Assembly: GCA_958496175.1 (NCBI GenBank)
Contig: OY292275.1
Location: 33,867,701-33,931,700 of the forward strand
Direction: 5' to 3'
Origin: Sisyra terminalis
Taxonomy: Eukaryota; Arthropoda; Insecta; Neuroptera; Sisyridae
Length of the DNA: 64,000 nucleotides
A program made the translations under genes and the position numbers. Every line of letters starts with the position of its first letter. The stretch's first letter is position 1. Shown here one piece after another: positions 48,301 to 61,156 of the stretch. The notes below the pieces were generated by a model that saw nothing but the letters and a program-made list of their open reading frames with translations, did no database searches and had not been told where the DNA came from.

Positions 48301-49300
48301 GAAAAAAAAAGAAAGAAAAACGTGTAAGTTAAATGAGATAGTGGAAATAATAAATTACCTAACAGGCTATGTTAACTTGTACAATTATTTCTTTTGAAAA
48401 ATAACTTGAATATTATTTAAGATGAAATCATCACAGCTTGAACAATAGTATATATTATATATCATACGCTAGTTAAACGGTAAACTAAATCTTTTTAAAT
48501 ATTTAAAAAATAAAATCATTCAAGCTGCGTTCCAAAAACGGCACTTGAATAGACAGTTTTAATACAAATATAATAATTATAATTCAAATGAACTGTCGTC
48601 ATTTTTGTGAATCCTGTCTATTTAAGTGTTTCAATCAGAAAATTTATTTTTAGACACATAAATTAACTAAATGAAACGGAAGAATTAAAATAATTACAAA
48701 ATGTATTTCATGTACAATTTGGTTAATATACGTCAACGGACATTGAGATTATAAATTAAAAATATATATTATGTATATTGTTAAGTAAAACGATTAGGAA
48801 CCAGAGAAAATATACAGAAACAAAAAGTATTTTTTTATGATTCTCTTATTACTATATTTATCAGTTACGAATTATTTAATGAATTTAAAATTTATTCCTC
48901 TTTTACTAAACTATTTGTATTTTTTTAACATTTTCACACTCATTCGTAATTAATAATCTAACACACCATTGTTTCAAAGAGAATTTATAGGGTATATCAA
49001 TTTGGGTGTGCATTTTTAATTTCAATAAAAATATTTATGATTTTTCTAAAAACAATCATCACTTGTTCATTTAGTATATGAATAGTTCAAAATTGACGTA
49101 CATCCAATCACCATGAAACACACTGTATTATTTTATAAAATATGTTATAATGAATTATATCTTAAATGTTATGGATTTGTTTTACATTAATATTATAAAC
49201 ATTCTTTCATTTTCCTATCCTTATACAAGAAACGTACGAAGTGGTAGGAAAATAAAGACTAATAGATAATAATTAAACTGGTGGTAACATACATGCAGAT
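45360..49300. other. Intergenic AT-rich DNA between convergent genes
   Basis: No gene is seen between the IntS13 stop and the stop of the minus-strand gene. A palindromic CRE-type octamer TGACGTCA stands at 45926-45933 in a mildly GC-richer patch (45.5-45.98 kb). The rest is AT-rich and will include the 3' untranslated regions of both genes. The nearest minus-strand AATAAA (plus-strand TTTATT) noted is near 48891. Confidence 0.5.
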
Positions 49301-49308
49301 GTAATAGG

Positions 49309-52300
49309 TCACTTATCTTCGTCTTCTATTTTACTTTTTTTGTTTGCTGGTTGGTCCTGATCTTGGTTACTGTTGGATTCGTCGTTAATATTAAGCGACG
49401 ATTCTTCTTCTGTATCCTCTACCGGTCGTTTACTGCATGTAACGATCGTATCACCAACTGTCGTTGAATCATTTGTTGATTCAGATACAACGGAATCGTT
49501 AGTTTCTTCGCTGGCAATAATGGGTGGCGATGGTTTGTCCAACGAATCTTCTGTAAATGAAGTTGTCGTATCGTCTAACGCATCTATCGTTGTTGTTTTC
49601 CCATTCAAAGGTCCCTGATTACTTTCATCTGACGTTTCAGCACCAACAGAATTACCATTTTCATGGATGGAATTACCATTTTCAGTCATAGTCGATAACA
49701 GCTCGGGTTTGTATTCGGATACTACATAATGGGTCCATAGCGCAAGTTCCACTGAATGCGGCGACCACTGCTTAATGTTACTATTTTCATTTAGACGATT
49801 CACCACATTTTGAATGTGATTTACAAAATTTAAATACTCCTTAGTTGTGTAATCAATGCCTTCAATTTCTGGGATAGCCATTAAACATTCATCAGCCATA
49901 AATGGTGCACTTTCCGGGCACGCTGCTGCTAATAATGCTGAAATAAAATTATTTCTTTTATTATTATATTATTAAAAAAAGACATATGTTAACAATAAAA
50001 TTTTGTGTAAACTGTAGTAATAATTACAATAAATTAGTAAGAAATTTTTAAAAATAAATTGTTTCATCAGTACTTTTAAGTTTTGTAGACAGGGGGGGAA
50101 GGCAAAAAGCCCAAATCTACTTTGTTCCAACTTTCCAGACAATCATATACGATTCACGTACTCAGCCACTAGAGTATGGGTCACTAAAATGGTCTATATA
50201 GACCCATCGACCCTTGGGGTCGATTTAGCGCTATTGAGGGGTTGATTTGATTTAGAGGACCGAAGGAAAAACTGCTCTTAAAATACAAATAACACATACC
50301 TAACCGCGATTGGAAAAATTTACCACAAATAAATTAATAAATAAATATATATTTGGATGAAAAAAGTATTTACGTACTACCCTATAATATATTTTTAAAA
50401 TCATAAAAAAATTATAAATAATAATTGTCTTATTCGGTCGGTCAAAAGCTGAAAACGTTGCATCTCTACTTTGTTTTTATTCTATTCACGATTTTTTTTT
50501 TTTTTTTTTTTTGTTAATTCAATTCTAAGATCGTATATTTTTCTCTTTTATGAAGGGTCGATTAGTTCGTGAATTAAATTAAAAACAAAGAAGAAAATGA
50601 AACGTTGCCAGATTTGACTGTTTTAAAAAGGACTTGAGCCATTCAAACTTTTAAGTTGCCGCCTTTTTAGATAGCTATTATCAAAAATCGTTAAAAATAA
50701 ACCATCTGAAGAAATTGAAACTATCGAAGAAACATTGATTTTAAATAGTACTTATTGTATTTTACTTAACATATAAATTTCTACAAAAACCTCCTTCTAT
50801 TCCGATAATATTCAAATGGGACCAAAATTAAAATTCACTACATTTTAAATATATTTAATATATTAATACTTACCAGATGCCATAGTGGTGCCAACTCCTT
50901 TTAAATTTGATAAAGCAGTAATGGCTTGTTCTAGGTTTGGCAGTTTACGGAAAGCTTTCTTAGTTTCAGTCATAACCGCTCGAGGAGTATTCACTTTGAC
51001 CAAATACGACAATTGAGGATAAAATTTTCCTCTCTACAAAAAAAAATAAATAATTGCTTCAATCAAAGCCATTAAAATTTATATTCATTTAATAATTATT
51101 TACCGCTTGTTTCCACTTCATAGTTTGCACAAGTTCTTCGTGATTTAAGTGAGCATCTTTGCCTCGACTTTTTATTTTCTTTGGCAGTTCATTTTGATAC
51201 CTATAAAAAAATATAGAGAATAAGATTACAAAAAAATGATAAAAAAATAAATTTTATTGTTTTATATTTAAAATGAATAGGTATTAAACTAATTTTCAAA
51301 TTAGTTAATGAGATAATCTATCTATTGCGGTGCATGAAAGTATAGGTAGGGGGTGATTAGTAATGTAAATAATTTAAATTATCAAAGGGCTGTTTAATTT
51401 TAATTACGTAATATTTTGGTCATGTACAAATTAATGTAATAAAAAAAAATATTTAGTCTGAAATGGAAAACTTCATGGCCAATATAGCAATGTGAGTTGT
51501 GGAATACGAGGCAAAGTTCTAGAATAATAATACAAATAGAATATTTTATTGTTGTTGATGAAAAAATATGTCTATATAGAGCGATAAGCATAATATAGAA
51601 CTTGCCAACAATAATCAACAAATCATAAAAGCACGTTATCATTGTTGAGATATGAATAAAATTTCGAAACGCATAAACCCCCTCCGCTACAAAGCGAACG
51701 TTATGCATCACCAACTCATTTATTATTTTTCACGTTTTCAAATTGTAATATTCACAATAGTGGGGGTAAATATATTTTTGACAGATAATCAAGGTTTTTG
51801 TAATCAATTTAATTAGAAGAATCAGCAATGAATTGTTATATGAAATAGGATTTATTTGTGAGAAAACACTGTAGCTTTGTGTGTTCGCCAAGGCACCATC
51901 TTGAAAGTATTACTACACAGTTTACTTTTATAAATATATAAATTTGTCGACTGAAAATTAACTACATTAGTGCAGTTTAGGATAAAATTGTGTTGAATTG
52001 TAATTAGTTGGGTAATTATGAAGAAATTGAGTCGAAAATAAATGGGCAAATGATGGAAATGAAACGAGAATGTTTCGTGGCAGTCGGCGGTATCATGTCG
52101 GACTTGGCCAACAGGCCTCCATTATGATTCGACTAGTTTTTGATAATTTCGACAAAATCTAAGGTAATGTTAAAAGTTGACATTGATTCCCACGTGACGG
52201 CAGACACTGATTATAATGAGCTAGCGGCCCAGTGGCAAGATGCAATGCACTAGCGAGGGAGGGTGGTCATTCGGCGCTTGCTATCCGCACGACAAAGTAC

Positions 52301-52505
52301 TAGTTCAATGACATACAACAAGCACTTGTAAAATTATTAATCACTTCACCACCTACCAGTTATCTAGTTTTATTAATTCCTCCGCTTTCTTTGCTTTTCG
52401 TTCCGCTTTTAGTTTTAACGCTTGTGGATATAATTTTAACACTTGTTCGAACTGTTGAGATGTCCCTTTTAGGAAAAATGTCGCTGTGTCTTTAACGGAA
52501 GCCAT
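49309..52505 (-). CDS. Conserved protein of unknown function with HhH-like motif, four exons
   Basis: Minus-strand exons are 52505-52357, 51200-51104, 51033-50874 and 49937-49309, with agreeing phases (2, 0, 1) and 344 residues. Residues 1-80 are charged and helical (KLKAERKAKKAEELIKLDNW; then YQNELPKKIKSRGKDAHLNH). LSNLKGVGTTMASALLAA around residues 123-140 looks like a helix-hairpin-helix hairpin as in DNA glycosylases and other DNA-binding proteins. PFMADECLMAIPEIEGIDYT and KEYLNFVNHIQNVV follow. From about residue 210 the protein is Ser/Thr/Asn/Asp-rich and ends with a lysine cluster (NKKSK) that could be a nuclear signal. I recognise the first 200 residues as a widely conserved animal protein without a known role. 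DNA binding is inference. The start codon context is GCAATGG, with G at -3. Confidence 0.86.
50430..50640. mobile_element. Long-TIR MITE, copy E, inside an intron
   Basis: It lies in the 49938-50873 intron of the minus-strand gene. The left arm (GTCAAAAGCTGAAAACGTTG, CTACTTTGTTTTTATT) is more worn than the right (AAAACAAAGAAGAAAATGAA, ACGTTGCCAGATTTGACTGT, AAAGGACTTGAGCC). The spacer has a 21-base T run (50492-50512) and shares its core with copy B. Confidence 0.82.
51201..52356 (-). other. Intron 1 of the HhH-like gene
   Basis: Donor GTAGGT next to 52357 and an ATAG acceptor next to 51200. The interval is AT-rich except for a GC-richer patch at 52070-52310 (CGGCGGTATCATGTCGGACT). This is too short and stop-laden to be an obvious exon but could hold enhancer or alternative 5' exon sequence. 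Confidence 0.7.
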
Positions 52506-52870
52506 TGCTCTAGCTTTACTGTGGCTTTGCAGTTTGCACGATTGAAATGTATGTTGAGAGAGCGCAGTGCGCGCTGACTGTGTACTGGTAAAGTATGCTC
52601 ATCTGCCGTCGATCGAGCGAGTGGCGCTGCTATCACTGTTCTTCACCACACTGTTCCCGTGCACACCCGCTATGACGATCACAACGTTTATCACCGATCT
52701 CTCTCTTTCTGTCGCAATGCTATGCTATGTCTGTGTACAACTGCGTTCTCTATCTCTTTTATTACTACCTGCCTACTTAACTGAATACTGATTCGAAACT
52801 GGTGTTCGTTCGCTTGCTGTACAACTGTATATACGCTCTACCTCTGCTGTACGTACATATGTGATCAGAG
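52506..52870 (-). promoter_or_regulatory. Promoter region of the HhH-like gene
   Basis: This segment just upstream of the ATG is clearly more GC- and CpG-rich than anywhere nearby (GAGCGCAGTGCGCGC, CCGTCGATCGAGCGAGTGGC). There is no obvious TATA box, as is common for housekeeping genes. A plus-strand frame here lacks an ATG start and motifs, so I treat the region as regulatory. Confidence 0.5.
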
Positions 52871-55800
52871 TGTGCTGAGTACATGCCTTCTATATACATA
52901 TTTCCAATGTGTATTTTATATAGGTATGGTATATGTCGTTGGTTCAAGCACGGAATACTGAAATTCTCAGGATTTCCTGCTTACGAACAACACATCAACT
53001 AAATGCAGACACAACCATATACTGTACTCAATCCACAGCTGACGAAGTATTTATTATTACCTATATACATTAACCTACGTACACATCTTGCTGGCAAATA
53101 TTTAGCTAATACCTATCTCCATATAACCACCATAATGATGGTCATCATCTAAATTTGCTAGTTTCCTCCATTTAATCCTGATATCATACCAACTGTACCA
53201 TATAACCGTTACTAATATTCTCTACTTAATGGACGAGACGGAATATTACAACTTCATCGGTATACCGAATACGTAATAAAATAAAATAAAACGCTATGTC
53301 TACTATGAAGCGACATTATACATACAATTTAAAATCACTGAATATTAATTTTCAAATAACTTAAACAGTGTTGAAAAATCATCCGCTTAAGTCATAATTT
53401 TACTTACAAATTTTATTTCATAAAATAGAGTTAAAAGTTATAGTTATAAAAATAGATTACTTTACTTAAATTAAACAAATACCTTCATTCATTCATAATG
53501 AATTTATTACGTCGACCTATTTGCCTGACAATGAGTAGATTAATTAATTCATAAACAAAAAACATGAAAGAGAAATGAGGGAAACTCTTTAAACTATCAT
53601 TGAAAATATGAAAAAAATACGATAATGGTGCCTCTAAATACAAATTGCTTTGCATATTACTTTTAAAATAACTTAAATGAATATTTATTCTCAAATAAAC
53701 CATATTTCAACGATTATATTTTTAATATATGAATAATCTATTTCTTCTTCAATTCCAACAGCGTTTAATTCTAAACCGAAACGACTCCTTTCAACCACTC
53801 CTTGATACACAACAATCAATTAATTACTTATCGTTTCTAATCATGTACATATTTAAAAGAATATATTTTAGGGTTCCGTAGCGAAAAAAACTCATAATTT
53901 CATCTTGTTCGACGGTCCTATAATCATTTTACTTGGAAGTTATTAGTGTTCTGTGGATGAAATTTGGAAGTATTTTTTTTTTGAACCACTACCCAAAGGT
54001 ATAAATAAATTTCAAATATGTTTCAAAATAATATTTTATTCTACCCAATACTTGGTGAGATATGCGCTTCTAAAGAATAAAAAAAATAGTTTCCTCTATC
54101 TTATCTTTCAACTATACGGTGAAAAAATAGTTAATTCATCTAAAAATTTGGTTTCAACGAAAATTTGTTTAAATAAGATATCATGTATTGTTTAAAAATG
54201 AAATAATATTTTCTGTTACATATCTACTATTGGTTTAAGTTTAGCTACCGCAGAAATAGCTTTGGAAAATACTATTTACAAAATATTTCATTTTATCAAG
54301 GTATGAAAGCATTCATTCAATGAAAATTATTCCTTCTAAGAAATTTTTCATTGTGTATGGTTCGAGAGAGTTTTTAAAGATATTTTTATGTAAAACATTA
54401 TGCTTGCACCATGTTAGTAATAACATTTTTGTTTAAAAAGATAAGAAAAACGAAAGATTGAATCAAATTTTCATAGTTTCACGTCCGCTTGAATTAAGTT
54501 TTACTTAGATAAACGGGAAATTTCAATCAAAAAATCAATAATTTTCATAATTTTTTTAACAAATAAGAAATAACTATATTTTTTTGAAACTTTGAGATTA
54601 TTTTATACAAATTGTTATCTATGTTTTTGACTTATATTTACATTTGACGGGCTCGTTTGAATTTGTGCTTCAGGATATACAACAATAACAAATTTATTTT
54701 ATTACATAAACGTTTATTTATTTCATACTACAAATGTTTTTATTTACAACAATCGTTTATCTCACTATTTAACTTGCAACTGACGGTTAACTGATTTATA
54801 ACTGATTGTCCTCCATTTACGATCAACCTCTTTTATAGTGGTTCAGATATACGCCAGAAAGTTCTAACGTCCAAATTGTTCCATCTCTGGCATTTTATAA
54901 GGGCTTTTTCTATTTGATAATAATTATCATATAAAAAATGGAAATTTTTTTCTTTATTGGAATGTGAAAATTAATTACATTTTTGGCAGTTTTTTTGTTC
55001 TATTTTTTGCGATAAAAAATAGTAATAGTAAAGATATTGTTTATATATGAAGTTCAAATAGAGCGTATATACAAACAAAAATTGCGAAATAGAAATAGAG
55101 TGTTTACAAATTCGAAAAATAGTAGTTTCGACAAAAACCCGTTTAAAGAACAGTGGCAGAAAAGGTTAATTTAAAGTAGTAATTGCTTCAAACAACTTAT
55201 CGATTATTCAGCGATTCCAGCACCATATTACAATATTTTTTCAGCTTCATATGCTTCGTTTTCAGCTTGTCACTTAATTTCTCGAACATATAAGGTTCAA
55301 GGAGCTGTTCACCCTTAATCGCTTATAACTTTTTAACAAATTGGAATTTTGACTAGACATTTTTAAGAATACATTTTTGAATAGTTTGGCAAGCGATTTA
55401 TGCAGAAAAAATATGTATTTTTTAAAGCTTTTACATCATTTTTCCTCCTTAAGGTGCTTGGAAAGTTTTTGATATATTAATCACAAAAACACAACACAGA
55501 AGATTGGCTAAAAACGTTGTTTTTTCTTTCAATTTAAAAACAAAAAATAAATAAACAATGGTTAATTTTTTTCCAATAATTGGTACCATATTTTAACAAA
55601 ATAACACTCTATTATTTATATTTGATTTTCAATCAAACGTTTTCATAATTATTAATTTAATGAAAACTGTCCACACAAGGCAATTGAAAAAAAATACTTT
55701 TGATTTAATAAAAGAATAAGTATAAAAAAACTTTTGATTTCTATTCTCAAATTATCAACTTTATAATTCCTTCAACGCACTACTAAACCGGTGTAACAGA

Positions 55801-57540
55801 CAGGTGCTTATAAACTTTATAAAGATGAGAACACGTTGGCTGTTGTATGAATTTATTCTTATAAACTTCAACAACTATTTGCTGATATTCTTTAAAATTT
55901 CGTTTTTTGTTTCAATTCAATACTTAAACTACAAAAAACAAAACGATTGGCTTTTGAAGAAATAGTACTCCTACAATGCAAAAAAAGACGTGTGGGATTT
56001 GAAACTTTGTATATTGCATAACAAACATAAGTGCTCCATGAAGCAGTTTCAAAGACATTTAAATATGTTGTCACACGCTTTCAAGGTAAATTGTTAAAAT
56101 GATAAAGTATGGAAACTATACATGTAAGTGATAAAGTGATTTTATTACTGTTGTTGAATAAGCTTTTGCTGTTGTTAACTTATGTAGACATGGAATTATA
56201 TTATTATATATACCAATGAACTAAATATTTTATTCTATTATTCACGTATGCATCAATATAGAAATGTTCCTGTCAATGTATTCCTTCAGGATGAACTGAA
56301 AGTGATGCACGTACAATTCAAATATAACGCAAATACATTCAATATACATTCACGTATTTTCTATGTCATAAATGGAGATATTTATAGGTATCTAGTTATC
56401 AAAATAAAATACAATACTTATGCTTATTATTAGAAATTTGGTTAAAAATATTTTAATCGACAGAAAGTTATTAGAATTACAAAAAATTTAAAAATATTGT
56501 TAAGTAAATCACAAATTTAATTTGATAAACAAATATTTAAAATTCAAATTATTGTGTTTACCAATGCTAAAACGGTACGAGTATCTACATATATATGAAA
56601 AGAACAACTATATTGGTACATTAAATATATCACGTATTATTAAACGTTAGTGATATGTAGTATATTTACAACACAGTCATTACCTATCAAATTTAGGGGA
56701 GGTTTCAATAGCTTTAGACGTCGTTTTTCATTAAATTTTGATTAATATTAATTTGATGCATCATTTTTTATTGCGTGAAATTAAAATTAATGCGTAGAAC
56801 AATATTTAGGAATCCTCTTTGTAATAATGAACACAATTTTTGATAATACTAACTTTACTTTACAATAAATTGCAGTTCGGTTATAAATATAACAAGAATT
56901 CGATTAGCAATCGAAAGTACCATAAATACATTGTGTAGATTATTATACCTTTAATTTGAAAAAGTAATTACTGTAGATGTGGGAGTTTTAAATTTTCAGC
57001 ATTTATTAAGTTATTACTTTTAGAACAATTTTATGCAACTTTTGTGTTTAATTGAAATTATACTGTCGAGAAATTTATAGCATAAAAGGAAATGCAGACA
57101 TTGTTGTTAGTTATTTCATAACTAGTTATTTACTTACAATAGGTTTCATATGAGTATATTGTGTACTTTATTTATAATGCATTTTTCTAATGTTCAATGC
57201 AGTTCTAAAATAGTAAAATAAAAAATGCTAATACATAAATACTCAAACCCATACATGAAGGTTTGTGAAATTTGGCAAGACTCTTGTAAGTATGGGGCAT
57301 TGACTTTTATAATTTTCATTAAAAATCTTGTCCATGTTTATTGTTTATGTTAACATTTATACACGAATATAAGAAAAATCCATACTTTGTTCTTAGAAAA
57401 TATTCCAATTTATTCCAAATTTTCCAATATATTCCAATTTAGTATTGTTGAGAGCAGTGCTTTTCGACCGATCACCTTATGTGGTGATAATTAAATGAAG
57501 GTCATAAAGCTTATAAATTCAATTATATTCAAGGCTGCCC
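52871..57540. other. AT-rich non-coding stretch
   Basis: No gene is supported. AGGGTTCCGTAGCGAAAAAA at 53871 recalls the GGTTCCGTA phrase seen at the edge of several insect repeats, but no second end was found. Confidence 0.5.
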
Positions 57541-57569
57541 GCGGTTGGCAAACATTAGATCTGTAATTT

Positions 57570-57740
57570 TTTGTTGTTATTTATCGTCGCTTTATAATTG
57601 CCAAGATTTTAGTGGCTATAGGGTTAATAAAAAAGCGTAAATCGAGAAATAATGTAAATTTGCTTCTTCTTCGAGGATCAAATCCAGCACCTGCCAGTTT
57701 TGAAGCGCCCGCTTCGACCACTCGGCCAATAATAGGCTAT
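57570..57740 (-). repeat. tRNA-Ser-like SINE, copy 4
   Basis: On the minus strand TTGGCCGAGTGGTCGAAGCG (A box) and GGATTTGATCCTCG (B box) are kept. The tail has GCGTAAATCGAGAAAT in reverse and TTATAAAGCGACGATAAATA. The B box differs from copy 5 at several bases. Confidence 0.78.
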
Positions 57741-60554
57741 ATAATTTTCTAAGTGAATATTGCAGAAGAAATAATAGCACAGAGATTGTTTAAATATTTG
57801 AAAATTAACTATTGTACATTTTGTTCAGAAATAATTCGAAAATAAATAGTCTAATTTATCATACACAACGACATACCAATTGGTGCAGTTACTTTTTTCA
57901 AGGTCATCACAAAAGGGGGGGCAAGTATGAACAATAGGATGGCGCAAAACAACGACTAATTTGTTTTTTGAATCTCTTACTGAAAATTTTCAAATGCATT
58001 ATTTTGATGTTTTCGAGAAATCTTTAGTTATTAACTTAAAAATTTCTTAAGTGCCCTTTATAAATCAATATTTTATGTTAAAAAATTAAGAATTTTTTTT
58101 CGCTACTAAATTTTACCGTATTTACTATTTTTGAACTTTTAAGACACTTGAGCAAACTTTTTTTTAAAAAATAATACTTTAACAAAATGAATAAACAATA
58201 CCATATATAAACTATAGGTATTGTAGTCTTGCTTATGGAGTATATTTTTTTTACAAAACTTAATTGTAAACATAAAGAACCAAAGTTCAGATGAAATGCA
58301 TTTGTGACTTATTGTTCAAGATACGTATTTCGATTACCTAGCAAGTCTAATTGTTTATACAGTGTGTACTGTTCAGTCAGCCAAAAAATCTTATTTTATT
58401 AAAAAAAACATTAGATCTAAATTTTAAAAGCGTTTTTAAAATAAGTAAATTAACATATTAAAGGAAGTAGGTAAGAAAGGCGAACATAAAAATACTTGTT
58501 TTTTGCACCATCCTAATGAACAACTACCTGTTATAAGAGCTAACTGTAAGAGTGATTGAACAATTAACAAACAAAAATATGATTGAGTTTGTATTGTTTT
58601 CCATGGAAAATTTAAATAAAATATTTTCAATTCTACACTTGTTATTACTCTTAACTATACAGTGCACATATATCCCCATTTCTTATTCTACTTATTATGC
58701 CTTGATTCCGTATTTAATTTATATACTCCACACTTCGGAATATTTTTTTAGAATTGTAAGGCAAATCTTTCTAAATTTATAGCAACGAAAAAACACTGCT
58801 AGTAAAAATTTCTAAAAGCTCTTCTTTAAATGACGGGTAAGAATGCATTAGGCTTTAAAAGTTATTAAATAATAATGTATTTGAATAACTATAAAATTTT
58901 TGAATTAACTTTGCCTTAATTTGATTATTTTTAACAGTAAATAAGCTTAAGATTTTCTAAGAAACTTTAACGCAATAATATTTAGAACTTTCTAAGAAGT
59001 CATCAACTATCCGACGAAACGTCTTTAATTTGAAAATTATTTGATTGAACTGTGTAATTTGCTTCAATCTCTGTGATTAACAACTTCTTTAACCTTGTAA
59101 AATTTTTAAAATATCTGTACTATTTTAATTACAGAGCTTTATGAAAATGTAAGCTTTTAGATACTGTCAATTTTTATTATGATAAAATAGCGAATGTACT
59201 TTTTGCGTCACAATAAGTTCTCATAAATAAGAAAATTAAGCAATAGAAACAAAGAAATAAGAATTTAATTTTAATTCTAAAACTAAAAATTTAAAAATGA
59301 ATATATACTTAATTTTCAATAAATAATATAATGATTTTATTCGGAAACACAACTATTATGTATTTATGCCAAAACTATAAAACTAAAATGTTGCATTTAT
59401 TTAAAAAGAAATAAAATTATTTATTCCACATCAGTATATTTCTATTCTTTTTATTTTATACCCATTACGTGTTGTTACTTTTTATGAACTTTGTCTTTTA
59501 TATTATAAATCGGGATATACAGAGTGTTGAAATATTTTACTACCCATAAAATTCTAAATTCCTTAAACTAAACGAAACTAATTTTTCTAGATTTTTGTAA
59601 AAGTGTATACCTATTTATAAAATTTATTATTTGAATTAATGTGTTAAACGTTGCAGGTCAAAACGTAACATTTGAAAATCAAATGAAAATATTCATAACA
59701 TACTTGCAGCTTACAGTGAATGTATGTATGTAAAATATATCTAGCACAGGCTTGTATAACCAATGTTCTCATATTTATTCACTGTTGGTAGGGATACAAG
59801 TATACAACGGATTGCGATTTTATAATAATTGACCATGCAGACATCCCCGATGATGTGTCATAAAACTATAGAAATAATGAGGCGAATCATTGTTGAATAC
59901 AAATGTAAACGAAATTTTGTTAAATACATAAACAGAGTATTTAATCAAACAATTTACTAAACTTCTAAAATATATACAAAACATTAGCCATAACCGTTAT
60001 TTTCCATATTATATATACATCCATATTATAGCCATAACTTCTGCTATTTTATACTTTATAAAATAATAATCACAATAATTTGTTCTTCAATTGAAACAAG
60101 TTTAAAATATTGATTTTTAATTTCATTCCAGTTTAACGGTGTTAAATATTAAAAAGGTGCTTTACAAATTGCAATTAGGACAAACAAAATGAGCAAAACA
60201 ATTACTCAATTATATGAAAACGGAAAACACGGCATGTATTTGCAATGATGCATATTTCAATGGTAAAAAGTTATTTGCTGAAACTTGCTAACTATGCAAT
60301 TCATAAAAAATAACTTAATGAATAGTTAAATAATAAATTTGTTAAAAACTATTTCAATAAATGAAAACATTCTAACCAATTAAAGCTTCACATAGTTGAT
60401 ATCACCTTCACTAATTAAGCACAACTCAATGATCAAAATAAATATTGAAAATTAATTTAGGAAAATTTATTTTATAAACAACAAAATTGAATTCCTCTGT
60501 GACTATTTAGATTATTTTATAATAGAATTAATGCTTCAATATTTCATTTATTAT
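57741..60554. other. AT-rich non-coding stretch
   Basis: No gene-quality frame, RNA gene or recognised repeat is seen. Frames at 58436-58630 (minus) and 58552-58782 (plus) overlap each other and show no motif. Confidence 0.5.
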
Positions 60555-60715
60555 TCACCGTCGCTTCATAACTATACTAACGTCTTTGGCGACTTTAGTC
60601 TTAATAAAAAATCCGTAAATTGAGAAATATCCAAAATTTGCTCGATACGAAATTCGAACCCGACACCTTCTAATTTTGAAGTGGTCACCTTGACCATTCG
60701 ACCACCAGTAAGCTT
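60545..60715 (-). repeat. tRNA-Ser-like SINE, copy 5
   Basis: On the minus strand TGGTGGTCGAATGGTCAAGG (A box region) and GGTTCGAATTTCGTATCGAG (B box region) are followed by the family tail GTCGCCAAAGACGTTAG and TTATGAAGCGACGGTGAATA. CTTCAATATTT occurs near both ends (about 60534 and 60717) and is a likely target duplication. Confidence 0.82.
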
Positions 60716-61136
60716 CTTCAATATTTTATTATTTTTTTATTTCAATTTATTGATTTAAAGTTGACTTAATAATTGTTGACTTTGATTAAAAAATAATGAA
60801 AAGTTCCCTATATAAGATATCATTAAAGATTTAATGAAAATTTAAACTTCTTGTTTTATACTAAACTAGCTGATATCCGCGACTTCGTCTGCGTAACGTA
60901 GGTGTAGATTATATTTTCTTTTTAAATTTACTATTTGTAGTGGCATATGAAAATTATAATTTTTCTTATTTCTTTTACGAAAAACATAACCATACTTAAA
61001 AACACTATTTTGTCAACTTTAAAAAGACACATTTAATAAACTGTTACTTAGAATAAAATAGTTGTATATAACGATCAATTAATTTTCCAAAAATAATTAT
61101 AAATATCTAAAAAGTACCTAAAAAAACCGTATACCT

Positions 61137-61156
61137 ACGGTAGGTATACCTACCGT
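61137..61156. repeat. Perfect 20-bp palindrome
   Basis: ACGGTAGGTATACCTACCGT reads the same on both strands and could extrude as a cruciform or bind a dimer. It lies inside the Helitron 2 insert. Confidence 0.85.

Noticed and set aside
52567..52791. Plus-strand ORF with hydrophobic segments upstream of the HhH-like gene
   Set aside because: No ATG start, no motif, and it lies in the CpG-richer promoter region.
57451..57490. CAGTGCTTTTCGACCG as a hAT end
   Set aside because: Only one end resembles a hAT terminus; no partner and no target duplication.
26320..59020. GACGAAACGT phrases at 26.35 and 59.01 kb as a repeat family
   Set aside because: Similarity is limited to a few dozen degenerate bases; boundaries cannot be drawn.
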